Under the pieces are notes generated by a model that saw only the letters and a list, made by a program, of their open reading frames with translations, was not told the origin of the DNA and did not search any database. A program made the translations under genes and the position numbers. A DNA stretch of 64,000 nucleotides from positions 2,054,360 through 2,118,359 of the forward strand of contig CM028903.1 of the NCBI GenBank assembly GCA_016801885.1. The letters are read 5' to 3'. This stretch comes from Toxotes chatareus (Eukaryota > Chordata > Actinopteri > Toxotidae). Shown here one piece after another: positions 22,014 to 64,000 of this stretch (its first letter is position 1; each line of letters opens with the position of its first letter).

Positions 22014-25000
22014 TTCCTATCTGTCTCTCTCTTTTCTAATAGGCTCATATGTCTCCTCTGTCTCTGTCTCTCCTCCCCTTTCCAGATATGTCCCTCACAG
22101 TGTAGCAGTGTTTCACTCCCCCCTCCCACCTTTGCCCAGAGGGTAGTTTGATTAGGTCACATTGATTGGCGTGCTACATAAAGTGGGTTGGGGGGGTTGG
22201 GGGGGGGGGGTGAAGCGCACTGGGTGATGATCAATGCGAAAACAGCATCAGTCAGAATACACAGTTGTCTTTTTGTGTATTCAGCCCTGATAAACTTGTC
22301 TTCATATGAGACATTTCTGCACCAAACTGGATTCTAAAAATGCCTTAATGTGTTTGTAAGGTGCAAATAAACACGATCATTTGAACTTTCACGGGGGAAT
22401 ATTGAACATTACTGAAAGCAGCAACAGTATTTGTCTGAATCAGTATCTGAGGTGTGAAAAATAATGTCTGGATATCAAATGAAAACGCTCGAAGGTTTTT
22501 TTGAAAGGCGTTAAGCAGGTTGGTGATGTGTGAGGGTGCTAAGCAACAGAAGGCGCTGATGACGTATGAGAGGGAACTCTGGGAGTTTCCCGAGGGCTTC
22601 TGGGAGCTCGACTGGTCTCAGCTCAGTGGATCAGTTATTTATTTATATCACTCAGCTCAGTGAGGATTGTCACGGTGTGTCTGTGTGGACGTCAGTGGGG
22701 ATCTTGGGGCAGGATATGGGTGGATTTCATTCCCTTGTTAAAACTTTGTAAATCCTCCAGCACTCATGTTAATTATAGAGGCTGAAGGTTAATTAAGGGG
22801 AAACAAATGGAAAACCGATGTCTTTCAGCTCTGAAGCAGCGAGTGGAAGCTGTGTGTTTCTGAACTTATCCAGCAGAGTTTGTACAGATGGACCTGATAT
22901 TGATGGGATGATGATTACTTTTGGTAAACTTAAATCTGTTTGTCGATGGTTATGTGACGCGTGCCTGCTTATGTATCTTAGCTGGATATTATTCATAGTC
23001 CTGTTTGAGTTCCTTCTACTGAGTTTTAACGAGTTAAATAAAAACTAAATGGGGATAAAGACATTTTTCGTGATATACACTCGCTTGAATTTAAAACTTT
23101 GAAATCTTAAATGGAAAAAAGTTTGTAGTGTTGACAAGTTTTTGAATTGTGAATAAAAACAGAGTGGTGCTCAGGGGACCGACCCACACTATAGTTTTTA
23201 AATCAATGTACAAATAAATATATTTGAAATAATTATATTTAAAATAAAACCTGAGATTGATCCCATGTGTTCTCTTTGTTTTTCCCAGGTGATTCCGGAC
23301 TGGAAGGACCAGGAGTGGGACAAAGAGAAATCTGAGCTGTATGCCGGCATTTTCCACTTCCGATTCTGGCGGTTTGGTGAGTGGGTGGACGTGGTGATCG
23401 ATGACCGGCTGCCCACGGTGAACGGAGAGCTGGTGTACTGCCACTCCAATGACGGCAACGAATTCTGGAGCGCGCTGGTGGAGAAGGCCTACGCCAAGTA
23501 AGTGTGTGCGCGTGCGTGCCTGCGTGTGCACTCTAAAATGTCTTCTGTCTGTGGAGGAACTTCAGATCTACTCTCCTGGACAACAGAACAGTCCTACACT
23601 GAGAGGTATCAGAGGGTTTCACACACATTTTCGGCCTCATGCCTCAAATCTGCCACCAAGGTGCCTGTTCCCTAAGAACCTACGGTACACCGCCTCAGTA
23701 TGGGCCCGCCACTCTCTGTCACTTTAAAACTGCTTTGAGCGACAGATACTCTCTCACATCAGAGACACTGTCCCAGCTGATCTAGACCAACTCCAGTTTG
23801 CCTGAGGACGCTGTCTGTGTCCCCCTGTAACAACATCAGGATGCTCTTCCTTGACTACAACCCAGCGTTTAATACCATCACACCAAATGAGCTGGTCAAC
23901 AAACTCCATGCTGGAGGACAAACTTTGTCCATATGCAACTGAATACCGGATTTCAGAATCTTAAACTCTTTGAGGGCAGAGATGCAGGAAAGAATCAGCC
24001 TGAATAAAATGCATTAAATCATTGTGACACAACGAATCTGTTCAGCATCTATTATGCAAACATTTCTGATCCCTTGTGTGTGTTTTCTAGAATGTTCGGA
24101 TGCTACGAGGCGCTGGATGGGGGCAACACGGCCGACGCGCTGGTGGATTTCACCGGGGGCGTGTCGGAGCCCGTGGACCTGATGGAGAACGGATTCAAAG
24201 AAGATGAAGAGAAACGGAACGAGCTGTTCGAGAGAGTCCTGAAGGTCCACAACAGAGGAGGCCTCATCAGCTGCTCCATCCGGGTGAGGAGAGGTCAAAC
24301 ACCAAACCACACATCTGCTCAGTGACTGAATGAATTACTTTAGGAATGACTGACTGAACCAGTGCTACTCTGTCACTGAAGGCCACCAGTGCAGCAGACA
24401 TGGAGGCGAGGCTGGACTGTGGCCTGGTGAGGGGCCATGCCTACGCGGTGACGGATGTCCGCAGGGTGAGGCTGGGGCACGGTCTGTTGGCCTACTTCAG
24501 GTCAGACAAACTCACCATGATTCGCATGAGGAACCCCTGGGGGCAGAGAGAGTGGAACGGGCCCTGGAGCGACAGGTGTGACAGAGGAGCTGTGGTTTTT
24601 GGTATCTGTTAACTGTAGAGGTGCATAGGTCAGGCCGGCCGTCATCCAGATCCTGAGTCAGTTCAGTGGTGATGCCTTTTGAAGGCCAGCATGGACACAG
24701 GCAGTGGTGGAAGAAGAAATAAGATCCTTTACTTAAATAAAAGGACCAGTACAACAACATACAAATACTCTGCACTGAAAATTTTTAATTAAATATTGTC
24801 TGAAAAATATAGTGAAAGAATCAAAAATAGGTTTATGTGCAGTTAAACATACCCTGGGACTCGACTTTTTTAAAAAACATGTAATAGGTTTAAATAGGAA
24901 ATGAGACATTAATAGTTATGAATTTATGTTATGAAACAACCTTTGAACCTTTTTTAGACTCATTTGATTTTTCTGCACAAACTAGATCCTGAGTTTTGGA

Positions 25001-27545
25001 AGTTTTAGAAATCTGTTGAATATCTGACTGACATTTGTAGTTCTCAGTGACTTTGCTCACAGATGAGCGGGTGACCTGTTTCTGCCTGTTTCCAGCTCTG
25101 AGGAGTGGAATAAGGTCAGTAAGAGCGAGAGGGAGAGGATCGGCGTCACTGTGCAGGATGACGGAGAGTTCTGGTGAGTCCTAGAGCATGGCTGCCCTCT
25201 GCTGGCAGATACAAGCTGCCTGCATGTTGCTCTTGGTGATTTGTCCCTGAAGTAATGGATCTACCACAGTTCTCAGGCATTCGTTGTATTGACATTTGTT
25301 CTGATTCTCTTCAGTGTCTCTATCAATTTTATAGATAATGAAAAACATTGATTCTTACACACCCTACTCAATTTCCACTGAATTTCTTTCCCTTTGTTTC
25401 TTTCTCTCATCATAAATATCTTTGATTCGAATAAAAAGTAAAATGACTGTTATCATAAATAAACCAGAATTTCTACTTGCATGCTTCTTCCTCTCCCGTC
25501 CTGCAGGATGACGTTTGATGATTTTATCGCCAACTTCACTGACCTCATCCTGTGTCGTCTCATCAACACATCCTACCTGAGTTTCCATAAGACCTGGGAG
25601 GAAGCCGTGATGAGGGGTTCCTGGGTCCGCCACGATGACCCGCTTCTCAGCCGAGCCGGGGGCTGCACCAACAACAAGCACTCCTTCCTCCAGAACCCGC
25701 AGGTGTTCTTCATTCATCATTCACAGATTTGGTGTCAAGCGAGATTGTTTGCTTCAAATCAGCAGCTCTGCTGTGGAAGAAAGGATGAACTCTGATCACG
25801 TGTATGTTTCTGTTCTGCGTGTTGCAGTTTGTGTTTGATGTGAAGAAGCCGGAGGACGAGATCCTGATCTGTCTGCAACAGAAAGACCGCAGAGCCAGAC
25901 TGAGAGAGGGACGAGGAGAAAACCTGGCTATTGGATTCAACATATACAGAGTCGGTTGTGTGTGTGTGTGTGCTGAAGTATTTATAGTTATAAAGAATTT
26001 AAAAAAGTTAAAAATTATTATTATTATTATGATTAGACAGAGAAAACAGAGGTGGCTGTGTTTCTGTACTGCAGAGAGAAAGCTGCTGTCGTCTGTCTCT
26101 CTGTGCTCAGGTGGAGTTGAACAGGACCTACCGTATGCACATCACCCAGCAGAAGGTTGGCGGGAGCATCTACATCAACTCAAGGTCTGTGTTCCTACGC
26201 ATCGACCTGACAGAGGGAAGGTACGTCATCATACCCACAACCTTTGACCCCGGCCTGGAAGGAGACTTCCTGCTCCGTGTCTTCTCTGACGTGTCCTCAG
26301 ACTGCAAGTATGGACTTTTAGTTTGAATTAAATGTAGTTATTTAGGTTAGTAGTTATTATTATTTGTTAAGTGTATTGTATCTGATAACATACTCTCAAC
26401 ATGTGGTATTTGAATGTGGTCGTTGTACATGTAGCATGAAGGTTTAAACCTTAAACCGCAACTAACACAACCACAGCCCTTTTTTTAAACAACAAAATAC
26501 ATAAACATCAGACTCTAAATAAAAATACACGTGTCCCTTCATCTGTCTCTCTGTATCTGTGTCTCCTGTAGGGAGTTGACTCTTGATGAGCCTCCACACA
26601 CCTGCTGGTCCGGGTTGTGTGGTTATCCCTCTCTGGTCACTCAGGTCCACGTACTGCAGGCTGACGGACTCGCAGGACAGGACTCTGATGGAGGTACTTC
26701 TCACTGTTTTTTCAACAATGACTCAGAGACACTGTGCAGGATATTTGCTGAATATCATTAATCATCTTGTATCAGAATTTAGATTTTTTGGTATTTATTT
26801 AAAATTCTTTGTGTCACTTTTAAAATGGAAAAAAAAACTTGTGAAGATTTTCTTCGCTTCATACAGAGCAGAGATTCTGGCTCAGAATCCTGATCCCTGT
26901 AGGCTTATTGAATGATTCATACATGGATCCAGGTTAATTGATTAACTGTATTACTAGGAAATATATCTACTATATATAGCTGGGAAGCACTGACCACAGA
27001 AAGTAACATCAATGTCAAAAAATTCATATATTTGATAAATAAGTTTTTTTTTCCATCACTGTGGGTGAAAACTGCAGTTTGTATATAAAAGTTGTGTGTG
27101 TGTGTGTGTGTGTGTCTCTAGTGTCAGACCCCTACGTGATCATTTGCTGCGAAGGAGAGAAAGTTCGCTCTCCTGTCCATAAAAACACACGCAGCCCGGT
27201 CTTCAACACCAAGGGTCTCTTCTACAGGAAGAAAGCCAACAAGCCAATAAGCATTGAGGTTTGTGTGTGTGTGTGTGTCTGTGTGTGCGTGCGTGCGCGT
27301 GTGTGTGTGTGTGTGTGTCCTGCCCAGTACAGCTGAATTGTGGATTCCTCTCTCCCTGTGTCTCTCAGGTCTACAACCATAACGTGTTGATGGACTCCTT
27401 CCTGGGTCAGGTGACGTTGCCAGCGGAGCAAGGTGATTTCCAGCAGACGCTCCACCTGAGGGACAAGGGCAATCGCCGTGACAACGACCTCCCTGGTACC
27501 CTCAGTGTCGCCGTAGTGACCAGCACGGTGCTCACCAACATCTGA
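13740..27545 (+). CDS. capn5: Calpain-5 (non-classical calcium-dependent cysteine protease), 637 aa
   Basis: Twelve coding exons: 13740-13895, 16876-17007, 23289-23497, 24091-24283, 24382-24575, 25096-25173, 25507-25702, 25828-25950, 26111-26307, 26572-26693, 27122-27258, 27369-27545. The 1914 nt keep frame throughout; human CAPN5 is 640 aa. Order: protease core PC1/PC2 (about 25-340), C2-like calpain domain III (about 345-490) and a C-terminal C2 domain (about 500-625) in place of the EF-hand domain of classical calpains. The catalytic triad is intact: Cys78 (GNCWF), His249 (GHAYAV), Asn281 (RNPWG). The start MVVPYEG is three residues shorter than human MFSCVKPYE; the preceding acceptor is TTTTAG. 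CAPN5 acts in membrane-associated and nuclear proteolysis, and human mutations cause neovascular inflammatory vitreoretinopathy. The donor after 25950 (AGA|GTCGGT) is weak. The a/b teleost paralogue is not decided. Confidence 0.97.
13896..16875 (+). other. capn5: capn5 intron 2
   Basis: About 3 kb without a recognisable exon or gene. It carries the short hairpin at 15723-15755; the remainder is unremarkable AT-rich intron. Confidence 0.6.
15723..15755. repeat. Perfect short hairpin (14-bp arms)
   Basis: GTACACATACTGTG at 15723-15736 is the exact reverse complement of 15742-15755, with a 5-base loop (15737-15741). It lies in capn5 intron 2. Confidence 0.9.
18171..18223. repeat. Perfect inverted repeat, 23-bp arms, 7-base loop
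   Basis: Arm 18171-18193 is the exact reverse complement of 18201-18223; the loop is gtgacga (18194-18200). Pairing stops abruptly at both outer ends. It lies in capn5 intron 3, about 1.8 kb from the 3' end of omp. Confidence 0.95.
20040..21847 (-). CDS. omp: Olfactory marker protein, nested antisense in capn5, 166 aa
   Basis: Two exons on the minus strand: 21847-21779 (23 codons, MDEAKAPSNMMVLAFK... ending ALTE) and 20471-20040 (TGA at 20042-20040), joined in phase 0 by a good donor (GTGAGT) and acceptor (CTGCAG). The joined protein aligns along its length with mammalian OMP (163 aa), with hallmark stretches MRLRV, KRQDGE, VTITG, WTPDLTNLMTRQLL, EFGERI and KVRRVMYFLF-like sequence. OMP is a small cytoplasmic protein of mature olfactory neurons that buffers cAMP and speeds the odour response. 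Location in a CAPN5 intron is a known vertebrate arrangement. Mammalian OMP is intronless, so this intron is notable. A start at Met20471 alone would lose the conserved N-terminus. Candidate poly(A) signals on the minus strand are TTTATT at 19772-19777 and 19536-19541. Confidence 0.95.
20790..20960 (+). mobile_element. Tc1/mariner-like transposase C-terminal relic
   Basis: The + strand from about 20802 translates as PPQSPDHNPVKHLWEILERH, the Q-SPDLNPIEHLW-type signature near the last catalytic acidic residue of Tc1/mariner transposases. Only this short tail is recognisable. Confidence 0.65.
21300..21359. repeat. 12-bp minisatellite, five copies
   Basis: Unit CCACTCACCCGT repeated five times head to tail; the last two copies carry a C-to-T change. 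It lies in the omp intron (antisense) within capn5 intron 3. Confidence 0.95.
21848..22600 (-). promoter_or_regulatory. omp: omp upstream region with purine tract and EBF-like site
   Basis: Read on the omp strand, a long (GA)n tract (21958-22010) lies 110-160 bases upstream of the ATG, followed by a poly-C/G run (about 22188-22210). TTCCCGAGGG at 22587-22596 contains TCCC-NN-GGG, the core of the Olf-1/EBF site known from mammalian OMP promoters. No TATA box is obvious. The EBF assignment is a single motif match. Confidence 0.35.
23570..23935 (+). mobile_element. LINE reverse-transcriptase relic
   Basis: At about 23848-23910 the + strand encodes RMLFLDYNPAFNTITPNELVNKLH, matching the RT motif A pattern (LF-DYSSAFNTI) of teleost L2/Rex-type LINEs. 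The upstream sequence is probably more of the same copy, broken by stops. It lies in capn5 intron 4. Confidence 0.6.
24576..25095 (+). other. capn5: capn5 intron 6
   Basis: A 520-base intron, AT-rich, with no recognised element. Confidence 0.6.
27262..27319. repeat. (TG)n/(TGCG)n microsatellite
   Basis: TG-rich tract filling much of the last capn5 intron, directly after the donor at 27259. A second TG tract (27091-27114) lies immediately before the acceptor at 27121. Confidence 0.9.
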
Positions 27546-28037
27546 CACAGACCACCAAACCGCCCGGTCAGGGCTCAATCCGCTGACCCAAAGTTTTTAC
27601 CAAATCACCCGTTTACCGTGAAACCTGCCGCTGACAGAAAGATTCAGCTTGAACAGAAGGAAAAACTTTACACCCAGCTGGAGGTCTGTGGAGCTCACTG
27701 GAGGAAGTGATGATAAATACAAACACCAGAAAAAACACAAATACTTTTTTTAGCTTCATGCTCATAAATGTGTGTTTACAAAATACCTGCAAACATGAAA
27801 CTCTTATCTTATAAACATTGTTTACAGTTCTTTAGTTTACCTTTTCCTCTGATTGGTTCTCATGTTGTGTCTTTCAGCAGCTAGTACGTGTAAGTTTTAT
27901 TCTACTGTTCATTTTTTCCTATTTGATCTTATTTAATCTTTTAATTGACTTTTTCTAAATCCTATTTGTGTCCCTTTCATCGTCTCGTTTCTTTTCCATC
28001 TTGTCTCAGTCCTTTTTATGTTGAAAGAAGCTGCAGG

Positions 28038-28043
28038 AATAAA
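28038..28043 (+). terminator. capn5: Poly(A) signal of capn5
   Basis: AATAAA 493 bases after the capn5 stop codon. The intervening sequence has no other canonical hexamer that I noticed. Confidence 0.65.
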
Positions 28044-28130
28044 CTTGCCCCGCCTGGTGTGTGTTTAAACACAGCGAGCTGTTGGCAGAAATCTGCATCG
28101 TGGCACTCGCTGGATTAAATACCCTCAGAT

Positions 28131-28300
28131 GGCAGTTTATTAGGTACACCATGCTAAACCTAATGCAGTCTAATACATAATGTTCAGTTTGTGCTGAAAC
28201 TTTTTCAGAGATGTGTTGGTACAACTTCATGGTACTTTCATGTTTTGGGGCTTCAGTTCGTGGTGCTGTTGAACTGTATGGCATTATACAGAGAGCCGTT
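28131..28300. mobile_element. Fragment of a dispersed teleost repeat (TTTATTAGGTACACC end)
   Basis: Starts with TTTATTAGGTACACC, then 'ctaatgcagtctaatac', a pattern I recall from repeats common in many fish genomes. The family name is not assigned. It lies just beyond the capn5 poly(A) signal. Confidence 0.45.
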
Positions 28301-28610
28301 TGTCACTGATATAAATGAGGTGGACAAACATTATAGAAACAGCTGTTATTGAAAAGTTTAGAATGACGTTAGAACTCTTCGAACTCGTTAGAGGCCTGTA
28401 TGACGAAGCCGGATCTGTGGTCAGTGCTTAAACTCACTGCTTTCACCATATCATACGACAACATGCCAGTATTGTGTTCACAGCTTGTTCCCACTGCCCC
28501 CAAGAGGCCAACAAATAAATGAATGAATGGATGAATGAATAAATAAGCTGTTGCAGGTTTGATTATTGCTCTCAGCTCGGGATGTTTATCTGTGTTTTTA
28601 TCATGTTTTG

Positions 28611-28653
<43 letters not shown>

Positions 28654-31600
28654 TGTATGGCTATGCAGTGTAAGCGCCGGTGTGAATTTTAAACCACTGG
28701 AGTGAGGTCCTCATTGTGAATGCATGTAAAATGGAATGACTCCATAATTCCACACTTTTCTCTTCCAAATTTAATACTAAACATTGAAATGTGAGTTCCA
28801 GATTCCAAATTGCACTTCCAAATTTTTCCAACCGCTAGGTGGCACTCTAAGAGCGTGTGTCTATACTGTGGAAGCACTTCCTAGTTCCACTTTCTGTTAT
28901 TCTTATGGTGAACGAACTTAAAACTTCCATTTTGCATTTAATGTTATGGGGGAAAAAAATCAACAGCTTGCTTTGCTTTGATGTGGTTTATGATGCAATA
29001 TTATTTTTTATGAGCTCGTTCTTGTCTGATTGTGGCCACAAGCAAACAAGTCCCCATATCAACTTCAATGCTAACGCTGTCAGTGTTGTGTTCACAGCTG
29101 GTTTCCACTGCCCCCAAGAGGCCAACAAACAAACAAACAAACAAACAAATAAATAAATGAATAAGCTGTTGCAGGTTTGATTAGTGCTCTCACTGATCAA
29201 ACCTGGAATGTTTATCTGTATTTTTACCATGGACATATTTAGTTTTGCTCTTAACCCATGAAAATGTGTGTGTGTGTGTGTGTGTGTGTGTGGTTTTGTG
29301 TCTGATTACAGCCTACAGAGATCAGTGGCAGTGAATGAGCAGCTCGCTGTGTCACTGTTAATACCAATAAGGAGGGGGGTGGGGGAGGACGAGGAGGAGG
29401 AGGGAGTCATTCATTGCTCACAACGCTGTATACCTTCTCATGGAAGAGAGAAGAGAGAGAGAGTTAATGAGAAAATAAGAAAAGGAGTCATATCTGAGAA
29501 TTAAGCACTGGAAGCAATGAGAGAAACACTGAAGGAAACTGTAGTAGCTGCTAAATGAGAAGGAGGAAAAGAGAAGGAGTCACACTGTGGAGAGAGCAGA
29601 GAGAGAAGGCACCAGGGATGAGGAAAGGTCTGAGGGAGGAGAGAAGGATAAAAATGAAGGTGTCCCTCTTTTTCTTCCAGCTCCTTCTGCTGTGGGATTA
29701 ACAGGTTTCTGTTCACCTCCTGAAGAAAGACAATACCATCTTGTTCTGGGTTCTCTTCTCCTGTTCTTCATCCCTCCATCCACCCGGCAGGACGTCTGTG
29801 GCAAGACCTGAGACTGAAACCAGAAGACTTCGGCTCACGCAAAAGGGTAAGGACAAACGGCCGGTGGGCTCATAGAGGCGTGTTGGCTTCATGCATAACA
29901 ACGTGTGTGTGTGCTTTTTAAAGCAGGTTTGTTTTCTATATCTTTAAGGTTATGACTTTTTTAGATGAGCATCATATTCTACAATGTTAAGGATGCATGC
30001 TCCTAGTTTGTGATAATAATAAGGTGAGATAGTAATAATAACACTGCAGGTAATGTTATGTAAAACTGGTTTCTGACTGAGAGTAGAACTTTATAATGAG
30101 CCCAGGTGAACAGCAGAATCACTTGACTTATCATCCAGAAATAATCAGATTTTTTTCTTGTTCTACACCAAAGAGCTAAAGTCTTGATTAGTTCATCTTA
30201 TCTTTATTTTGTATCTGTGCTAATTTAAAGAAAATGTAAAAAATTTCAAATTACTGAACAAAGTCAGATTTTATTTGCCACCTCTTAATTCGATCTGACC
30301 GTGCAGCAGGCTGCGTTTCACTTCTGGCCCCTCCCTGGGTACTCACAAAGCTTTATACTCTTATCTTGTTGTGTACATTACGATATCCTTTTTTTAAACT
30401 GGGTGTAGCTGAGGTCAAGTCAACATTCATATTTCGACACAGTCTGCTGATGTTGCTGTGTTCTCATGTTCTCAGCCGTAGTTTGCTCACATCAGTTATT
30501 TAAAGCTGTATTATTTGACTCTTTTGGCCTGATGGAGTCAGTGACTCGGGCAGAAAATGCTTTTTCTCGTTGAGGTGACTGATGCTGTGACTGCGACAAA
30601 AAAAAAAAAAAAATCGCATGTTGCACAAAATGTGATTGTTGTGTATAGAATGAAAAAAGCTGCAGAAATCATTGGACACAGTTCTGACGTCAGATGTTTT
30701 AAATGCAGCGTGAATTTCAAACAGCAGAGTTTGTTAGCTGGCCTTTCAGAGATTCTGGTAAAGCCTCAGATGACTCAGGAGAGAGAGCCAAAATATAAAG
30801 GAACAACTCCTGGGCTCAACGTAGGACAGTGTTGGGCTGTGGGACACTGAGGAACTCTTAGACCAACATGCCCACTGTGGAGCGAGCAGAGCGAGGGAAC
30901 ACCTTGTCAGACAGAGGTATCCTGGTTGACACCTCTGTTTAGCATTTGATGGAGATCTGGGAGACAGTGCTGCATGGAGGCACTGCCGGGCAGGAACGGG
31001 GGCTTCAAGCAATTCTCCAACCTGCGATTCAGGAAGAGAAATGCGGTTTCTTTTTCTGGTCACTGGCTTTTTATTGTTGCGAGGATTTGGAAGGACTCCC
31101 CATCTACACGACATGGACTTTGTGGCATCTGAGAAGGTCTGTGACGGTGCCTCCGTAACAAGTATTTGAGATTATCGATTATCCTGATGATTATTTAATT
31201 TAATTATTTAATTTAATGTATATTTTTCTGTTGACTAGGTGAGTCATCGACTAATCATGAATCAAACTGTGGTTTTATTTTCAGAGAGCAGGTAGTCGGT
31301 GCATGCAGCTGGGTTTTGCAGCGTGAGACTGGAACTGTAACGACTTTGATCATTTTTAGGTCTTGACGACTGAGGAGACACTTCTGTCTCAGTCTCTCTC
31401 AGCTGTGGACAGTTTGTCATCTGGCTGATGGAATTTCAGACAGAGTCCAGTCAGATGATCTGAGACAAAGAAAGGAAAGGAACAGATAGAGAGGATTACA
31501 CCATACATTTACCTACATCTTTTGGTGTCAGTGTTCATGTAGCATCTGTCTTACTTTTCTTTTCTTCTGTCCTTTCTTTTCACTATCCTTCTCTCTGTTT

Positions 31601-31712
31601 TGACCCTAATGTCTCTATAAATATTTTGTCTGTTTTGTTTTTGCTGTGTTGCTCTCCTTTGGCTAATGTGTCTTAATCTACAGGTATAAAATCTTATGAC
31701 ACACGCACGCAC

Positions 31713-31755
<43 letters not shown>

Positions 31756-31918
31756 GCTGAGCGCAGCCTTTGTTCCAGGCCTCTGATGGGGTAATTAGAT
31801 GCTGAAATATTGATAGGGAGTGAGTGAGTTGTGTGTGTGTGAGAGGGAGAGAGGCATGCTTGTATTTCATTTCTTCTTTTTGCATTGTGTGTATATTTCT
31901 GTGCATGAGGTGGTAACT

Positions 31919-31971
<53 letters not shown>

Positions 31972-32874
31972 AAACACAGAGTGAGGTTGTATAAAGACCA
32001 CACTTCCTGTGGCTTTATGATAATACACCAGATGTGGCAACAGCATAACTCGAGGCCAATACAACATTTTCGTCCATGTTCTCTAGAAAAACAGATAGAA
32101 GCATTGTCTGTTCTGATATAATCTGTGTCTTCCATAACATTACAAATAAATCATCATGGTTTGGGTTAGTGTGGGTGAGTTGGATTAGAGGAGCTATGTT
32201 CCTCCTGCATCGCAGAGGATCACAGGTCTAAGGAAGGATTTTAACTTTGAAACCTTCCTGTACTTCAGGTGCAGGTCACAAGCACAGGTCACCTGAAGTG
32301 TATGTGACACAATGACATGATGTGAAATTCTTACAAATGGTAACATGCAGAAGCAGCAATGTAAGAATAGATCTGTAAAATGTTTTTAGAAAGTTTTGCT
32401 GAACAGTTTGTATCAAAGTTTGTATCATGTTGTGAGACATTCTAGTTTTTCCTTAGTGTCCTGTAGTGTCCTCTGAAGTACTGAAAATGTGCCTGTGTGT
32501 GTGTCTGTGTGTGTCTGTGTGTGCGTCTGTGTGTGCGTCTGTGTGTGTTACCAGCAGAGTTTTATATGGATCCTATTAGCAGACACAGCTCTGCTGTCTC
32601 ATTTAAGTCTCAGTTAAAATCCACATGAATTTTAACAAGCACTGCTTTTATGTGTCTGCTGCTCCTTTGATGATGTTTATAGGTAAAACAGCACCTGAGT
32701 CTGTGTGTGTGCGTGTGTGCACTCGCGTGCGTGTGTGTGTGCATTGCAATGCTACTGCAGGACTGTAGGAGCAGACTGTAAATAATTATCTTGATAAATA
32801 AATAATCATTTTTTCCGTCTTTCTTAGATTCTACAGGTGACTGATGTCCAATCATAAGGACAGAACCCAGAACC
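28301..32874 (+). other. Intergenic capn5-myo7a region and myo7a 5' flank
   Basis: No protein gene recognised. It holds two copies of a duplicated segment (28467-28613 and 29078-29250), TG tracts (28613-28650, 29263-29291), a CA tract (31699-31752) and a (GA)n tract (31921-31968). A purine-rich stretch ending at 29846 before GTAAGG could be a myo7a noncoding exon, and acceptors just before the start codon (CTTAG at 32823-32827, CTACAG at 32831-32836) show that an upstream exon exists. The promoter itself is not identified. Confidence 0.5.
28467..29250 (+). repeat. Direct duplication of about 150 bp
   Basis: 28467-28613 and 29078-29250 share an ordered series of blocks: GTGTTCACAGCT, CCACTGCCCCCAAGAGGCCA, ATAAGCTGTTGCAGGTTTGAT, and TGTTTATCTGT followed by TTTTA. 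They differ by expansion of different tetranucleotides (ATGA/ATGG in the first, AAAC in the second) and one short insertion. Confidence 0.8.
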
Positions 32875-63940
<31,066 letters not shown>

Positions 63941-64000
63941 ACTTCTTACTGGCAGGAGGCTACTGAGCTCATCCGGCTCTTGCGCCCTGTCGGCCAGCAC
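63941..64000 (+). other. myo7a: Start of the myo7a 3' UTR
   Basis: Sixty bases after the stop codon; no poly(A) signal is within the window. Confidence 0.8.

Larger units (their letters stand above)
17008..23288 (+). other. capn5: capn5 intron 3, host of the nested omp gene
   Basis: The longest capn5 intron (6.3 kb). It contains omp on the opposite strand (20040-21847), a perfect hairpin (18171-18223), a Tc1/mariner relic (about 20790-20960), (TC)n tracts (19059-19082, 21958-22010) and a 12-bp minisatellite (21300-21359). Nothing is recognised in 18224-19058 or 22600-23280. Confidence 0.7.

Noticed and set aside
30746..31114. 122-codon minus-strand frame
   Set aside because: No domain, no splice logic and no match to any family I know; likely chance.
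31551..32135. 194-codon minus-strand frame
   Set aside because: Made of GA and CA microsatellite translations (Leu-Ser and Val-Cys repeats) with no recognisable domain.

Overview
The window is vertebrate nuclear DNA, almost certainly from a teleost fish. It holds spliced GT-AG genes, very many (CA)n/(TG)n microsatellites, hAT, Tc1/mariner and LINE relics, and the calpain-5 / olfactory marker protein / myosin-VIIa block, with the olfactory marker gene nested inside a calpain-5 intron. The species cannot be named from the sequence. I rebuilt every gene by joining exons at splice sites; all five models keep frame across their junctions, except for two anomalous acceptors in myo7a.

Layout. (1) 1-4850, + strand: dcun1d5, 7 coding exons, 231 aa, with candidate noncoding exons upstream. 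(2) 5459-8058, - strand: an unrecognised single-pass membrane protein with one Ig-like domain and a very Glu-rich tail, 3 coding exons, 516 aa, convergent with dcun1d5. (3) 10028-28043, + strand: capn5, a CpG/GC-box first exon and 12 coding exons, 637 aa, head-to-head with the Ig gene. (4) 20040-21847, - strand: omp, 2 exons, 166 aa, inside the capn5 intron between the exons ending SREALWQK and starting VIPDW. (5) 32875-63940, + strand: myo7a, 49 coding exons, 2178 aa, complete from start to stop; the window ends 60 bases into its 3' UTR.

How the genes relate. Myosin VIIa (hair-cell stereocilia and retinal pigment epithelium motor), calpain-5 (non-classical calpain of retina and other tissues) and OMP (mature olfactory neurons) are linked in vertebrates generally. 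DCUN1D5 is an unrelated neddylation co-ligase next door. No operon-like logic applies; the shared structure is a nested antisense gene, one convergent pair and one divergent pair.

Most notable points: an AT-AC (U12-type) intron in myo7a with perfect donor and branch motifs; a motor-domain exon of myo7a with no AG at its 3' splice site, and another with one surplus G, both beside (TG)n tracts; a candidate alternative first coding exon giving myo7a a new 35-residue N-terminus; an intron in omp, which is intronless in mammals; several hAT-derived and palindromic insertions in myo7a introns; and a perfect 23-bp-arm hairpin in capn5 intron 3. I found no sign of a wholly new multi-gene system; this is mainly an ordinary vertebrate locus with interesting splice-level features.
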